64,000 nucleotides of DNA from Bernardetia sp. MNP-M8 (GTDB taxonomy: Bacteria; Bacteroidota; Bacteroidia; Cytophagales; Bernardetiaceae), in the NCBI RefSeq assembly GCF_037126285.1, contig NZ_CP147012.1, forward strand, positions 186,001 through 250,000, written 5' to 3'. The stretch's first letter is position 1. Every line of letters starts with the position of its first letter. Below the pieces are notes generated by a model. The model worked only from the letters and a program-made list of their open reading frames with translations, was not told the DNA's origin and searched no databases. Position numbers and translations under genes: made by a program. This document shows, piece after piece, positions 1-8,242 of the stretch.

Positions 1-515
1 AAATTACTGTTCTTCCTCAACCTGAAATTAGTATTGATTTAGTCAATGAAGAAATACTGACCAGTACATTAAATAGTCAAGAAACAGTTACTTATCAGTG
101 GTTGAAAGATGGAGTTCCAATCGAAAATGCCTTTGAAAGCACCTACAAGCCAATAGAAACAGCAGAATATAGTTTGCTTGTTTCGACAGAGACAGGTTGT
201 AGTTCAATTTCTGAAATAATTATTTTCACAAAAACAATTACAGCCATAGAAGAGCCAAAAGAGTTACGAAATTTAGAGATCTTTCCTAATCCAAATAATG
301 GTAATTTCTTTATAGATTTTGGAACAGCTTCTCCAAATGGTGAACCTACTTTTATCTTAATTGACGCAATTGGTAGAAAAGTAGTACTCAAAACAGAACA
401 AATTTCTTCTTCTCGTTATAAAGTCAAGACAACTAATCTTGTAGGTGGAATGTATCATCTACAAATTCAAACAAAAGATGGGCTTGCTTTCCGTAAGTTT
501 ATAATAGAAGAATAA
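1..515 (+). CDS. C-terminal part of a T9SS-sorted secreted protein (5' end outside window)
   Basis: The reading frame is already open at base 3 and runs to a TAA at 513-515, so only the last 170 or so codons are visible. The segment before the tail contains YQWLKDG and ends in STETGCSS, which looks like an Ig/PKD-like module of a surface protein. The last 80 residues form a type A T9SS sorting domain: LEIFPNPNNGNFFID, then a VLIDAIGRKV-type strand, then GGMYHLQIQTKDG and a short FRKFIIEE end. Such tails direct export through the Por secretion system and anchoring on the cell surface. The function of the missing N-terminal part cannot be judged. An internal TTG at 102 is not a real start. A perfect hairpin terminator follows directly. 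Confidence 0.85.
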   Translation, partial: ITVLPQPEISIDLVNEEILTSTLNSQETVTYQWLKDGVPIENAFESTYKPIETAEYSLLVSTETGCSSISEIIIFTKTITAIEEPKELRNLEIFPNPNNGNFFIDFGTASPNGEPTFILIDAIGRKVVLKTEQISSSRYKVKTTNLVGGMYHLQIQTKDGLAFRKFIIEE

Positions 516-541
516 AAAAACTATTTTATAACTCTTCACGC

Positions 542-579
542 AAAAACTCCTTTATTTTTTAAAAAATAAAGGAGTTTTT
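542..579. terminator. Bidirectional hairpin terminator
   Basis: Two 19-nt perfectly complementary arms (542-560 and 561-579) built on ACTCCTTTA with A and T runs at the ends. It lies between convergent genes and can end transcription from both sides. Confidence 0.85.
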
Positions 580-607
580 AATTTAAGGTTGAATATACTT
601 TATTTTA

Positions 608-1288
608 TTAGGCTTTAAATCCAACTCTTCCATGTACAAAAAAGTCATATCCACCTTCTTGTGGCTTTACTTCTATGATATTTGCAAGGGTCATATTTAC
701 CAAAATTGTTGAAGCTTCTTCTTGTGAAATATTGACTAAGTTGGCATATTCTTCTAAATTAATGCGCTTATGAGAACCTAAATATTGCAAAAGAGTTCTT
801 TCATGTTGTCCATATTGTAACAAAACATCTTTTTCATTTGCTCGGGCTTTCATAATTTTACGCATTTCTTTACTTGCTTGTGCGCTTTTATCTGCAATCC
901 GTACATATGCCTTTCCTACTCGGGTATTTTTTTTATACAATAAATAAATAGGTCGGTTTGGATGTGGCTCAAAATCAAAAACAACTACTTCGCAACCATT
1001 TGTATAAGGAACTGGAACTCTATAAATTGTATAAGTGACAGCAGGCTTACAAAAATCTTCCATTGCTTTTTCCATCATATAAATAGCTTCATCAGGATAT
1101 TTTAGCCCAGGAATAAGTCCATCATCTGAAACACCAATACATAACTTTCCTCCATCAGTATTTACAAAAGCGACTACTTCACGCAATATTTTTTGAGGGT
1201 AATATACTTTTCGCTTAAACTCTATATGCAAGCCTTCTCCTTCTGCAACCAATCTTTTAAGGTCTTTGTATCTCATCGTATGTGTCAT
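608..1288 (-). CDS. AlbA_2 (Schlafen-type ATP-binding) domain protein with C-terminal winged helix
   Basis: A 226-residue protein. The N-terminal half shows the AlbA_2 hallmarks: GLHIEFKRKV near residues 18-27 and FVNTDGGKLCIGVSDDG near 42-58, the last being the glycine-rich nucleotide-binding turn. Residues about 160-215 (TLLQYLGSHKRINLEEYANL and the following helices) look like a winged helix-turn-helix. Proteins of this family are putative DNA or nucleic-acid binding regulators in bacteria; a substrate is not known. There are two possible starts, Met1 and Met5. It has no signal peptide. It is monocistronic and faces the preceding secreted-protein gene. The family call is strong; the role is open. 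Confidence 0.8.
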   Translation of the reverse strand: MTHTMRYKDLKRLVAEGEGLHIEFKRKVYYPQKILREVVAFVNTDGGKLCIGVSDDGLIPGLKYPDEAIYMMEKAMEDFCKPAVTYTIYRVPVPYTNGCEVVVFDFEPHPNRPIYLLYKKNTRVGKAYVRIADKSAQASKEMRKIMKARANEKDVLLQYGQHERTLLQYLGSHKRINLEEYANLVNISQEEASTILVNMTLANIIEVKPQEGGYDFFVHGRVGFKA

Positions 1289-1498
1289 GGCAACTTGTAT
1301 TTTAGTGTGGATAAAAGAATACTACAGAAAATAAAATTTGTACACAATTTTTAAATATGAATCTTTAAAAGACTAATTTTTATGTTTCAAATTAATTTTG
1401 ATTGTACTATTCACTAAAAAATAAAGGGGGAAAGAACAAACAAAGTTCCTTTTGATTCTACTTTAATTGATAAAATAAAATCAGTTATTCTTTACTTC

Positions 1499-2059
1499 TC
1501 AATGCTCTTGGTCAATAATATAAATTCCTGCTAAATGCCGTCCATAATTATCATAGTCTAAACCATAACCAACCACAAAGTGATTAGGAATAGAGAAAGC
1601 TACATATTTAGGAGAAATATCAAATTTGAGTGCGCTAGGTTTGAAAAGACAAGTAGCAATTTCTATACTAGCAGGCTTATGAGAAGAAAGTTCTTTCAAA
1701 AGTTTGTCCATGGTAGTACCTGTATCAACAATATCTTCCACCACAATCAAATGACGATCTTTCAATTCTTCATTTAGTCCTTGAATTCCTAGTAAGTCTT
1801 TAGCATTATTAGACGATTTATCTTTTACATAAGAAGAATATTTTAAAAAAGATACTTGGCAAACCGTATCCATCGAACGAACTAAATCGGCTGCAAAAAC
1901 AAACGAACCATTCAAAATACATAACAAAAGAGGTTTTTTGTCTGCATAATCAGTTGCAATTTGTTTTCCTAATTCCTGTACACGTTGATGCATTTGCTGC
2001 TCTGACAAATAGGGTACAAAATATTTGTCTTGAATAAGTAAGCGTGGAGTAGATTTCAT
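1499..2059 (-). CDS. hpt: Hypoxanthine phosphoribosyltransferase
   Basis: A 186-residue purine salvage enzyme that joins hypoxanthine (or guanine) to PRPP in the cytoplasm to give IMP (or GMP). The PRPP loop VVEDIVDTGTTMDKL is at residues 106-120, with the conserved acidic pair before the glycine-threonine turn. LNGSFVFAADLVR at 49-61 is the first PRPP-contacting loop, and FVVGYGLDYDNYGRHL near the C-terminus carries the purine-stacking and Mg-binding residues of the family. Length matches bacterial Hpt. The gene stands alone, in the same direction as the two neighbours on each side. The palindrome-like TACAAATTTTGTA just upstream of the start could be a regulatory site, but this is not established. 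Confidence 0.93.
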   Translation of the reverse strand: MKSTPRLLIQDKYFVPYLSEQQMHQRVQELGKQIATDYADKKPLLLCILNGSFVFAADLVRSMDTVCQVSFLKYSSYVKDKSSNNAKDLLGIQGLNEELKDRHLIVVEDIVDTGTTMDKLLKELSSHKPASIEIATCLFKPSALKFDISPKYVAFSIPNHFVVGYGLDYDNYGRHLAGIYIIDQEH

Positions 2060-2129
2060 AGTTAATAAAACTACAAATTTTGTACATTGTTTTGAATAGT
2101 ATCAGAAATTTCTCTAAGAAAAATAAGAC

Positions 2130-2162
2130 AAAAAAAAACCGAACATTCTAATAATGTTCGGT
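2130..2162 (-). terminator. Hairpin terminator of the 2253-2690 gene
   Basis: A 10-bp perfect stem (ACCGAACATT / AATGTTCGGT) with a CTAAT loop. On the minus strand it is followed by a run of nine T. It sits between the 2253 gene and hpt. Confidence 0.8.
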
Positions 2163-2252
2163 CATCAGGTATAAATAAATGTCATATTCTTTGTAGTTAT
2201 ATTAATAACAGAAACTTATAAAATCAAAACTCATAAAAAGATAGAATCTTTA

Positions 2253-2690
2253 CTAAGGATTTTGAATTGTACTACTCTTTGTGTGGTTACTTCCAGAAAC
2301 ACGATTTTGTTTGTTTTTAGCAGCATCTTTTGCTTTCTGACAAATCAAACGCTCTTTTTTATTTTCTTGATCACAAGTTTTCTTAGTAGTTGGTTTTGTA
2401 GAGCTAGTAGTTTCTACACCTTCTTCATTAAAATTTGCATTATTATTTTGCAATTCCATGTTTACATTCTGATTTATAATTTCAGAATCATGATGACGAA
2501 TGGTTACTACTACTTCTGAGGGTTGAATTGAAGATTCATCTATCTCATTATCTGATATCTGCGTATAACTGTTTTTTGATTTTTCTGAGCTTTCCCACAA
2601 GAAATTACTTTTGGCATCTATATTGAGAAATATAGTTTGTCCAATTGCTCCAAAAACAAGCAGGAAGAGAATAAATAGTTTTAATTTCAT
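2253..2690 (-). CDS. Small secreted protein of unknown function
   Basis: A 145-residue protein with a clear N-terminal hydrophobic stretch (LKLFILFLLVFGAIGQTIFL, about residues 2-21) that should act as a signal peptide or anchor. The rest is polar and low in complexity: an Asn/Glu-rich middle, a Ser/Thr linker, and a Lys-rich end (KKTCDQENKKERLICQKAKD) with two cysteines. I do not recognise a family. It has its own terminator, and the 530 bp upstream of it are gene-free, so it is probably transcribed alone. The ordinary codon use and signal sequence favour a real gene. Confidence 0.6.
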   Translation of the reverse strand: MKLKLFILFLLVFGAIGQTIFLNIDAKSNFLWESSEKSKNSYTQISDNEIDESSIQPSEVVVTIRHHDSEIINQNVNMELQNNNANFNEEGVETTSSTKPTTKKTCDQENKKERLICQKAKDAAKNKQNRVSGSNHTKSSTIQNP

Positions 2691-3150
2691 GATTGTAAAT
2701 GTATTAAATAAAAAATCCTAATTTATAGTTTTGTGTGATATAACGACCTTATTTCTACTACTAGAATGTAAAAGTTTAACTAAAAATTAACTTTACTAAA
2801 GGCTTCCACTTATATAGACACTATTTTTTAACAAACGTTGCATCTTATTGAAAAATAATTCAAAAAAAATTTTAAGAAAACAGGAATATTTAAAATTAAC
2901 AAAACCATATAAATATCTTTTTTCTTTTTTTTTACAAAGTTACAACCATTTTTTCATAAAATAGGTAGCTTTTTTCATAAAAAACTTACAAATTTTAACA
3001 AAAAATTAATTAATTTTTAGTATGTCGCTTCTTTAAACTAAAGACGTAAAAAAATAATTTCCCCCCTACACTTATTTTATTGAATTATGTAAATTTAATT
3101 GTACCTACAAGAATAACGAACGATGTATAGTATATTATCTTAAAAAAGAG
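2691..3150. other. Gene-free AT-rich spacer
   Basis: About 460 bp rich in A and T runs between the 2253 gene and the terminator of cysQ. It must carry the promoter of the 2253 gene. I see no convincing ORF, RNA gene or repeat in it. Confidence 0.5.
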
Positions 3151-3191
3151 AAAAATGTTTAAGTTTTTATTAAAAAAACCTTAACATTTTT
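3151..3191 (-). terminator. Probable terminator of the cysQ gene
   Basis: An imperfect long hairpin: AAAAATGTTTAAGTTTTT pairs with AAAAAACCTTAACATTTTT, with one bulge. It lies downstream of the minus-strand cysQ gene. Confidence 0.5.
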
Positions 3192-3224
3192 CAACAAAAG
3201 TAAAAATCATGCTAAAGCCTTGTT

Positions 3225-4052
3225 TTACAACTCTTTAAATGTCTCAAAAATAGCTGTATTCATGGCACAAAAAGGTGGATTCTCTAAATTTTCCTTATTA
3301 TATTCTAAATCTGTATCTGTCTCTGCATTTAGAATGAGTCCTCCTGCTGCTTTCAAAATTGCTTCTCCTGCTGCTGTATCCCACTCCATAGTTGTTCCGT
3401 TTCTATAATATAAATCGGCAATTCCTTCGGCAACTAGACAAAATTTGACTGAACTTCCTTTCTTACGAATTTCTTTGACATTAAATCTATTCAAATAATT
3501 ATTGTCTTTTGCTCCAGAATGCGAACGACTTTTAAAAGCAATTATTCCTTCTTCATTTTTACGTTTGCTCACCTTAATAGCTATTTTTTTAGCTATTTCT
3601 AGTGTATTTTCTTGATTTAGCTCTTGTTTGTACGCTTCTTTTCCAAGTTCCCCCACATACAAAATACCTGAAACTGGAACATAAATAATTCCTACAATTG
3701 GAACATTGTTTTCTATTAAAGCAATATTTACTGTAAAGTTTCCATTTCTTTTTACAAACTCTCTAGTTCCATCAAGTGGATCGACAAGCCAAAACTTGCT
3801 CCAGCTTTTGCGTTCTGAATAAGGTGTGATTTTTCCTTCTTCAGACAAAATAGGCAAACCCAAAGGTTCTAAATATTTTTCAATAATTTTGTTTGCTTCC
3901 TTATCAGCAAGTGTCAGAGGTGACTTATCAGATTTATAACTTACAATATTATCTGTTGTATAATCTGTATCATTTTCATTATCAAATTTATCATAAATTT
4001 CTTTTATGCGCTCGCCTGCTTTTACGGCTGCTTTTATCGCAATTTCTATCAT
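3225..4052 (-). CDS. cysQ: 3'(2'),5'-bisphosphate nucleotidase (inositol monophosphatase family)
   Basis: A 275-residue Mg-dependent phosphatase of the IMPase fold. CysQ removes the 3'-phosphate from PAP and PAPS, waste and intermediate of sulfate activation. Metal ligands are visible: EE at 71-72 (LPILSEEG), the DPLDGTRE motif at 91-98, and WDTAAGEAILKAAGG at about 223-237. The 25-residue acidic insert DNENDTDYTTDN after the first helix is local. Length fits the family. It is monocistronic, in line with pcm upstream. Other IMPase members (inositol or fructose bisphosphate phosphatases) are alternatives, but the EFVKRNGNFTVNIALIE context is typical of CysQ. Confidence 0.88.
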   Translation of the reverse strand: MIEIAIKAAVKAGERIKEIYDKFDNENDTDYTTDNIVSYKSDKSPLTLADKEANKIIEKYLEPLGLPILSEEGKITPYSERKSWSKFWLVDPLDGTREFVKRNGNFTVNIALIENNVPIVGIIYVPVSGILYVGELGKEAYKQELNQENTLEIAKKIAIKVSKRKNEEGIIAFKSRSHSGAKDNNYLNRFNVKEIRKKGSSVKFCLVAEGIADLYYRNGTTMEWDTAAGEAILKAAGGLILNAETDTDLEYNKENLENPPFCAMNTAIFETFKEL

Positions 4053-4161
4053 AGTTAGAATTAGTTTAGAGTTAAGGACTAGAAAAAGAACTACAAACTT
4101 GTTTAAGGCTAGAGAAAAATAGTGCTGTGGTACAAAAAATTAAAACCAATTTATTGTACTT

Positions 4162-4869
4162 TTAAAAGCCTTTTTCTCCCAAAAGAGGCACAAAACGAAA
4201 ACCTCCAAAGTTTTCTTGTTCTATAGTTTTTTCGTCTTTTTTGGTATAACGACACATAATTTGGCTTTTACGGTTTCCAACAGGAACAACTATTTGTCCT
4301 CCTATATTCAACTGATTAAACCATTCTTTAAAGGCTTGAGGAGAATTTGGTGTGGCTGCTGTTACCAAAATCTTATCATAAGGCGCATTTTTAGAATATC
4401 CTTGTGAACCATCTCCACAAACTAAATCTATACTTTGAAAATCAAATTTTTCTGAATAATTATGTAAATTTTCTAAAGTATGTTTTGCTTTTTGATATAG
4501 ATTTTCATGAAATTCTATACTTGTTATTTGCGCTTTTTTATTCTTACAAAGCTGTACCAAAATAGCTGTTTGATAAGCAGAACCTGTTCCTATTTCAAGA
4601 ATTTTCAGTGTTTTATTCGATTCAAATTCCTGTATGCCTAGAAGTTCACTTTGATAAGCAACAGTATAAGGTTGAGAAATAGTTTGTCCTTCTCCAATAG
4701 AAAAAGCCTTATTTTGATAGGCATGTTCTAAAAAAGCACTATCCATAAAAAAATGCCTAGGAACAGTCAAGATAGCATTCAAAACAGCATCATCTTTTAT
4801 TCCCATTTGAATAATTTCGTCAACAAGCTGTCTTCTTAATCCTTGATGTTTATAAGTATCTTTTTGCAT
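4162..4869 (-). CDS. pcm: Protein-L-isoaspartate O-methyltransferase
   Basis: A 235-residue SAM-dependent enzyme that methylates isoaspartyl residues in aged proteins to start their repair. Family motifs are present in order: VPRHFF (36-41), IGEGQTISQPY (58-68), the SAM loop LEIGTGSAYQTA (91-102, with Ser-Ala-Tyr where Ser-Gly-Tyr is commonest), and YDKILVTAATP followed by LNIGGQIVVPVG. Length is close to the usual 210-220 residues with a slightly longer N-terminus. No signal peptide, so cytoplasmic. Confidence 0.92.
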   Translation of the reverse strand: MQKDTYKHQGLRRQLVDEIIQMGIKDDAVLNAILTVPRHFFMDSAFLEHAYQNKAFSIGEGQTISQPYTVAYQSELLGIQEFESNKTLKILEIGTGSAYQTAILVQLCKNKKAQITSIEFHENLYQKAKHTLENLHNYSEKFDFQSIDLVCGDGSQGYSKNAPYDKILVTAATPNSPQAFKEWFNQLNIGGQIVVPVGNRKSQIMCRYTKKDEKTIEQENFGGFRFVPLLGEKGF

Positions 4870-4961
4870 TTTTTATTATCCTATTTTATTTTTCTGATAT
4901 AGGAAAGACCTATCTTTTAATTATACCCGTCTTTCCTTATTTGATGCAACGAAATTTGTAG

Positions 4962-4991
4962 CCTTACCATTGTTGGTGTCTCCAGTGACGA
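4962..4991 (+). repeat. Short palindromic repeat, family A, copy 1
   Basis: CCTTACCATTGTTGGTGTC followed by TCCAGTGACGA. It matches the family A consensus: a CCTTACC head, then a GTTGTTGGTG / CACCAACGAC hairpin. Here the second arm has drifted. Intergenic, between pcm and the ABC ATPase gene. Confidence 0.6.
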
Positions 4992-5004
4992 GATAAAACA
5001 AGCT

Positions 5005-5979
5005 TTATTTCTCTTCAACCATTTTTATAAAAATATCATTAATGGAAGGTAGTTTTTCTTGCATAGAAATTATTTCGTAGTTATCGCTAATTTTATTTGT
5101 AGTAAGTTCTTGTACTAGTGCATTTTTAGGAGCATTTTCATTTATTTTTACAGATGTAATATAGGTTTGAAAATCTGTTTGCTTACTTTTTTCCAAGATT
5201 TCAAAATACTGACCACTTTCTGTGATAGGTTTATCAGTCTGAACTTCAAAAATATGTGTTCGATGGCTCATTTTTATATCTGCCTTTTTGCCTTCAAATA
5301 TTTTATGAGATTTATTAATTAGTGCTATCGTGTCACAAAGTTCCTCAACTGATTCCATTCTATGTGTCGAAAAAATAACAGTTGTACCTTTTTGTTGAAG
5401 TTTAAGAATTTCATCTTTCAAAAGATTGGCATTAATTGGGTCAAAACCAGAAAAAGGCTCATCTAAAATCAATAGTTTTGGGTCATGCAAAACGGTTGCT
5501 ACAAATTGCACTTTTTGCTGCATTCCTTTCGAAAGTCCTCCTACTTCTTTGTCCCACCATTCTTTCATTTGGAAAGTAGTAAGCCAATATTTTAATTTTT
5601 TCTGAATTTCATCTCTCGGAATTCCTTTTAATCTCCCTAAATAAATAAGTTGTTCGCCTACTTTCATTTTTGGATAAAGTCCTCGTTCTTCAGGCAAATA
5701 ACCAATTTGAGAAATATGCTTTGGAGAAAGCTCTTCTCCTTCAAAAAATATTTTACCACTATCTGCACCCGTAATTTGAGTAATGATACGAATAAGCGAA
5801 GTTTTTCCTGCTCCATTAGGTCCTAAAAGTCCATAAATACTTCCTTTAGGAATTGAGAGACTAACACCTGCAAGGGCAGTATGATTATGATATTCTTTTC
5901 GAACATCTGAAATAGTGAGAATAGTGTCGTTATTATTCAAAATTAAACTGGGTTTGTGGTTTATTTTATCAGAAAACAA
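5005..5979 (-). CDS. ABC transporter ATP-binding protein (NatA/GldA-like)
   Basis: A 324-residue ATPase subunit. Walker A is GPNGAGKT at 53-60, followed by a Q-loop region with YLPEERGLYPKM, the signature GGLSKGMQQKV near 147, Walker B LLILDEPFSGFDP near 170 and a switch histidine in FSTHRME. The C-terminal 90 residues match the DUF4162-type extension found on ATPases of ABC-2 exporters. GldA of the gliding machinery belongs to this same broad group, but I cannot assign it. No membrane partner lies next to it: both neighbours are unrelated soluble enzymes. The first 18 residues are weakly conserved in type, so the start could lie later, but no internal Met offers itself before Walker A. Confidence 0.85.
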   Translation of the reverse strand: MFSDKINHKPSLILNNNDTILTISDVRKEYHNHTALAGVSLSIPKGSIYGLLGPNGAGKTSLIRIITQITGADSGKIFFEGEELSPKHISQIGYLPEERGLYPKMKVGEQLIYLGRLKGIPRDEIQKKLKYWLTTFQMKEWWDKEVGGLSKGMQQKVQFVATVLHDPKLLILDEPFSGFDPINANLLKDEILKLQQKGTTVIFSTHRMESVEELCDTIALINKSHKIFEGKKADIKMSHRTHIFEVQTDKPITESGQYFEILEKSKQTDFQTYITSVKINENAPKNALVQELTTNKISDNYEIISMQEKLPSINDIFIKMVEEK

Positions 5980-5988
5980 AAATACGAG

Positions 5989-6205
5989 GAATAATTGTGA
6001 ATTATAAATGGTGAATTATAAATTATGAATAGAAACTCTGACTTCTTAGGAAGACTACAAAAATAAATTTACATTTTTAGCTATCTATAAAAACAGGGTT
6101 AAAACCCTGTTTATTAATGCGTGAATTTTTCAAAGTGTAAATTTATTCATTTTATATTCCTTATTTATTGCATTCATTCACAATTAGCTTCGCTGAATAA
6201 ATATT
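5989..6205. repeat. Nested intergenic inverted repeats
   Basis: The spacer between nitroreductase and the ABC ATPase is built of inverted pairs: AAATGGTGAA (near 6006) with TTCACCATTT (near 6205), AATTGTGAAT (near 5991) with ATTCACAATT (near 6176), ACTTCTTAGGAAG (self-complementary, near 6041), and the CAGGGTT hairpin in the middle. It also carries AATTAGCTTCGCTGA, shared with copies near 38190 and 47290. Confidence 0.5.
6086..6112 (-). terminator. Hairpin, likely terminator of the nitroreductase gene
   Basis: AAACAGGGTT-AA-AACCCTGTTT (6091-6112), a perfect 10-bp stem. On the minus strand it is followed by TTTTTATAG. It is flanked by the inverted pair AATAAATTTACA / TGTAAATTTATT, so it may also be an inserted palindromic repeat. 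Confidence 0.6.
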
Positions 6206-6223
6206 TCACCATTTATCACTATT

Positions 6224-6826
6224 TTATTTTATCCAAACTACTTTTTCTTGTATTGGTTTTCGTGTTGCTTCTTTTACTAAATCATCTTTTGGAACACCCA
6301 AATAAAGAAAACCAACTACTTTTTCATTGTCAGACAATCCTAATTGTGAATGAGTTTCTTCTGCATAAACGAGCGCACCAGTTCCCCAATAACTTGCCAA
6401 GCCATAAACAGTAGCAGAAAGTTGTAAGTTCTGAATTCCACAGGCAACAGCTTCTATATCTTCAATTTCTGGAATTCGTGGGTTTTGATTTGTCTTTGCA
6501 ACCACTACAATAATATGAGAAGATTCACTCATTCGGTTGCGTAGTTTAGTTGCCTTCATTTCATTATAGTCTTCTTTTGGAGTTAGTTTTTTATATAATT
6601 TTATCAAAAAATCGCCTAGTTTTTCTCTTGTTTCGTCAGCAAAAACAAAAAATTGCCAAGGCTCTAGTTTTCCATGATTAGGCGACCAAGTAGCATTTTC
6701 TAAAAGTTGCCAAATTATTTTATCATCAATTTTTTCGCCTGTGCATTCATGAGGAAAAATAGTTCTTCTATTTTTGATAAGTTCGTTTATTTGCTCTGGT
6801 GTGATTGTCGTGGTTGTATTTTTCAT
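6224..6826 (-). CDS. Nitroreductase family protein (FMN-dependent, YdjA-like)
   Basis: A 200-residue single-domain nitroreductase-fold protein, expected to bind FMN and use NAD(P)H in the cytoplasm. The N-terminal FMN-contacting stretch KNRRTIFPHECTG and the SPNHGKLEPWQFFVF segment are typical of the short YdjA/TM1586 branch, as is the C-terminal GFLYLGVPK with the trailing RKPIQEKVVW. The middle part ACGIQNLQLSATVYGLASYWGTGAL carries the family helix and the glycine-rich turn. Its physiological substrate is unknown. Monocistronic. Confidence 0.87.
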   Translation of the reverse strand: MKNTTTTITPEQINELIKNRRTIFPHECTGEKIDDKIIWQLLENATWSPNHGKLEPWQFFVFADETREKLGDFLIKLYKKLTPKEDYNEMKATKLRNRMSESSHIIVVVAKTNQNPRIPEIEDIEAVACGIQNLQLSATVYGLASYWGTGALVYAEETHSQLGLSDNEKVVGFLYLGVPKDDLVKEATRKPIQEKVVWIK

Positions 6827-7152
6827 AGCTGTTTTTTTATATCACAGACTTGCTAATCTGTGTAAATTTTCATTTAAAGTTTTTTTAAAAAACAGACTAA
6901 AAAATCTGTTTTACTTGTCATTTTACAAAAATACTCAAAATTTTGATTCTTGTTTTAGCATTTACAAAGTCTTAACCTTTTTATATTTTTGAACAGAAAA
7001 GCTATTTTTATGTTATGATATTGGCTTTTTGCTAAAAACTATTACTTCTCAATCTAATTGTAACTACTGACTAAATGACAGTACAATTAATTTTCTGAAA
7101 TAAGAAACAGCAGAAAGCATTATTTTTGTACAACCTTGAGAATACAAAACAA
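6827..7152. other. Gene-free spacer with two small hairpins
   Basis: Contains CACAGACTTGCTAATCTGTG (6843-6862, arms CACAGA/TCTGTG), directly upstream of the nitroreductase start, and AACAGACTAAAAAATCTGTT (about 6891-6910). Both share the motif AGACT..AATCTGT. The rest is AT-rich with no credible ORF. Confidence 0.5.
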
Positions 7153-7160
7153 TATATTTG
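7153..7160 (+). promoter_or_regulatory. Candidate -7 box of the trxA promoter
   Basis: TATATTTG matches the Bacteroidota TAnnTTTG -7 element. TTG candidates upstream (7126-7128 and 7136-7138) are 24 and 14 nt away, so the -33 box is imperfect. A start here would give a leader of about 65 nt. Confidence 0.4.
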
Positions 7161-7232
7161 GGAAAGACTAAAATCATTTTCATTTTTATAAAATTTTAAT
7201 TCATTTTTTACTAAATAAAAACATTTTTTATT

Positions 7233-7550
7233 ATGGCAGCTATTGAAGCAACACAAGCAACTTTTACAGAACTTATCTCTTCAAGCCAACCTGTTTTGGT
7301 TGATTTTTGGGCAGAATGGTGTGGACCTTGTCAAATGATGACTCCTATCGTTCATGAGCTTTCTGATGAGTATGCTGGAAAAGCAAAAATCGCAAAGGTA
7401 GACGTAGATTCTAACTCAGAACTTACTGTAAAATATGGTGTTCGTAATATTCCTACAATTCTTATCTTTAAAGATGGCGAGATTGTAGAGAAAATTGTTG
7501 GAACAACTACAAAAAAAGAACTTCAAAACCGTATCGATAAATTGGTATAA
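7233..7550 (+). CDS. trxA: Thioredoxin
   Basis: A 105-residue classical thioredoxin, the cytoplasmic dithiol reductant fed by thioredoxin reductase. The active site WCGPC is at residues 29-33, within LVDFWAEWCGPCQMMTPIV. The buried Asp before it (VDFW) and the cis-proline loop RNIPTILIF (Pro74) are present, followed by the family's KDGEIVEKIVG turn. No signal peptide. It is a single gene between a candidate promoter and a strong terminator, which suits a constitutive housekeeping gene. Confidence 0.95.
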   Translation: MAAIEATQATFTELISSSQPVLVDFWAEWCGPCQMMTPIVHELSDEYAGKAKIAKVDVDSNSELTVKYGVRNIPTILIFKDGEIVEKIVGTTTKKELQNRIDKLV

Positions 7551-7576
7551 ATTTATTGAAAACTCGTTTAGTTTAG

Positions 7577-7617
7577 AAAACTCTATTTTCTTCTTTTGAA
7601 GAGAATGGAGTTTTTTT
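7577..7617 (+). terminator. Terminator of trxA
   Basis: Arms 7577-7593 and 7598-7614 (AAAACTCTATTTTCTTC with GAAGAGAATGGAGTTTT) pair along 17 positions with two G:U pairs, followed by a T run. Confidence 0.8.
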
Positions 7618-7628
7618 ATGTTGAACTC

Positions 7629-7661
7629 TGTGTCGTCGATGAGACACCGACAAGGGCAAAG
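7629..7661 (-). repeat. Short palindromic repeat, family A, copy 2
   Basis: TGTCGTCGATGAGACACCGA followed by CAAGGGCAAAG. It is the family A hairpin in reverse orientation, with paired C/G drift in the arms. Intergenic, between trxA and the VF530 gene. Confidence 0.55.
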
Positions 7662-7664
7662 ATC

Positions 7665-7916
7665 CTACTTTTTAATGACTCTCAAATATAATTTTTCCAC
7701 CTGTTCTCTAGCCCAAGGTGTTTTTCGCAAAAATGTCAGACTAGATTTAATAGAAGGGTCATTTTTGAAACAGTTAATATTTACTTCTTTAGCCATTTTT
7801 TCCCAGCCTTGTTTTTCTACTAAGGTTTCTACTATATCAGCTAATTTTACTCCGTGCAAAGGGTCATTTGATTTGTTTGGAGATTGCTCGTTGTTGGGAG
7901 TAGGTGTATTTTCCAT
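7665..7916 (-). CDS. VF530 family protein
   Basis: An 83-residue protein. From residue 17 on it matches the VF530 family closely: [20 protein letters not shown], then W-E-x-[21 protein letters not shown] and [11 protein letters not shown]. This small, all-helical family has been proposed to bind DNA; its function is not settled. The first 15 residues (Pro/Asn-rich) are a flexible leader. It is convergent with trxA and has no operon partner. Confidence 0.85.
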   Translation of the reverse strand: MENTPTPNNEQSPNKSNDPLHGVKLADIVETLVEKQGWEKMAKEVNINCFKNDPSIKSSLTFLRKTPWAREQVEKLYLRVIKK

Positions 7917-7950
7917 ATTTTGTTTGTTAGTATGATAGATAGATTATATT

Positions 7951-8072
7951 AAACCTTATCACAGTTTGTATTAAGGTAATTCAGACTTCCCGTCTGAACA
8001 TCAAAAATAGTATTTTATGAAATTCAACATTCTGGAAGACTGTTATACAAAAATAACTGTGATAACCTTTAT
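7951..8072. repeat. Composite palindromic element with TTATCACAGTT ends
   Basis: The outer inverted repeat AAACCTTATCACAGTT (7951-7966) pairs with AACTGTGATAACCTTT (8054-8069). Inside, TAATTCAGACTTCCCG near 7978 and TTCTGGAAGACTGTTATAC near 8029 form a second, imperfect inverted pair. The element shares its end sequence with the one at 34597-34740. No ORF inside. The flanks (7917-7950 and 8073-8164) hold nothing else that I can recognise. Confidence 0.6.
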
Positions 8073-8164
8073 TCTTTAGAGTCTTTAAAAGTAGGTAATT
8101 AAAGTCAATATCGAAATAAATTAGTCAATTCTGATATTGCAAATCTAACAGACATTCTTACAAT

Positions 8165-8208
8165 AAAAAGTCTGACCTAAATAGATTGAACTTGATTTAG
8201 GTCAGACT
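8165..8208 (-). terminator. Terminator of the GH8 gene
   Basis: A 14-bp perfect stem (AGTCTGACCTAAAT at 8169-8182 and ATTTAGGTCAGACT at 8195-8208) with a 12-nt loop. On the minus strand it is followed by TTTTATTG. Confidence 0.85.
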
Positions 8209-8242
8209 AGAAATAGAACCAATATTAAAAAGAAACTAAAAT

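Noticed and set aside
102-515. The first gene as a complete 137-residue protein starting at the TTG in 102
   Set aside because: The frame is open to the window edge and a T9SS tail alone is not a complete protein.
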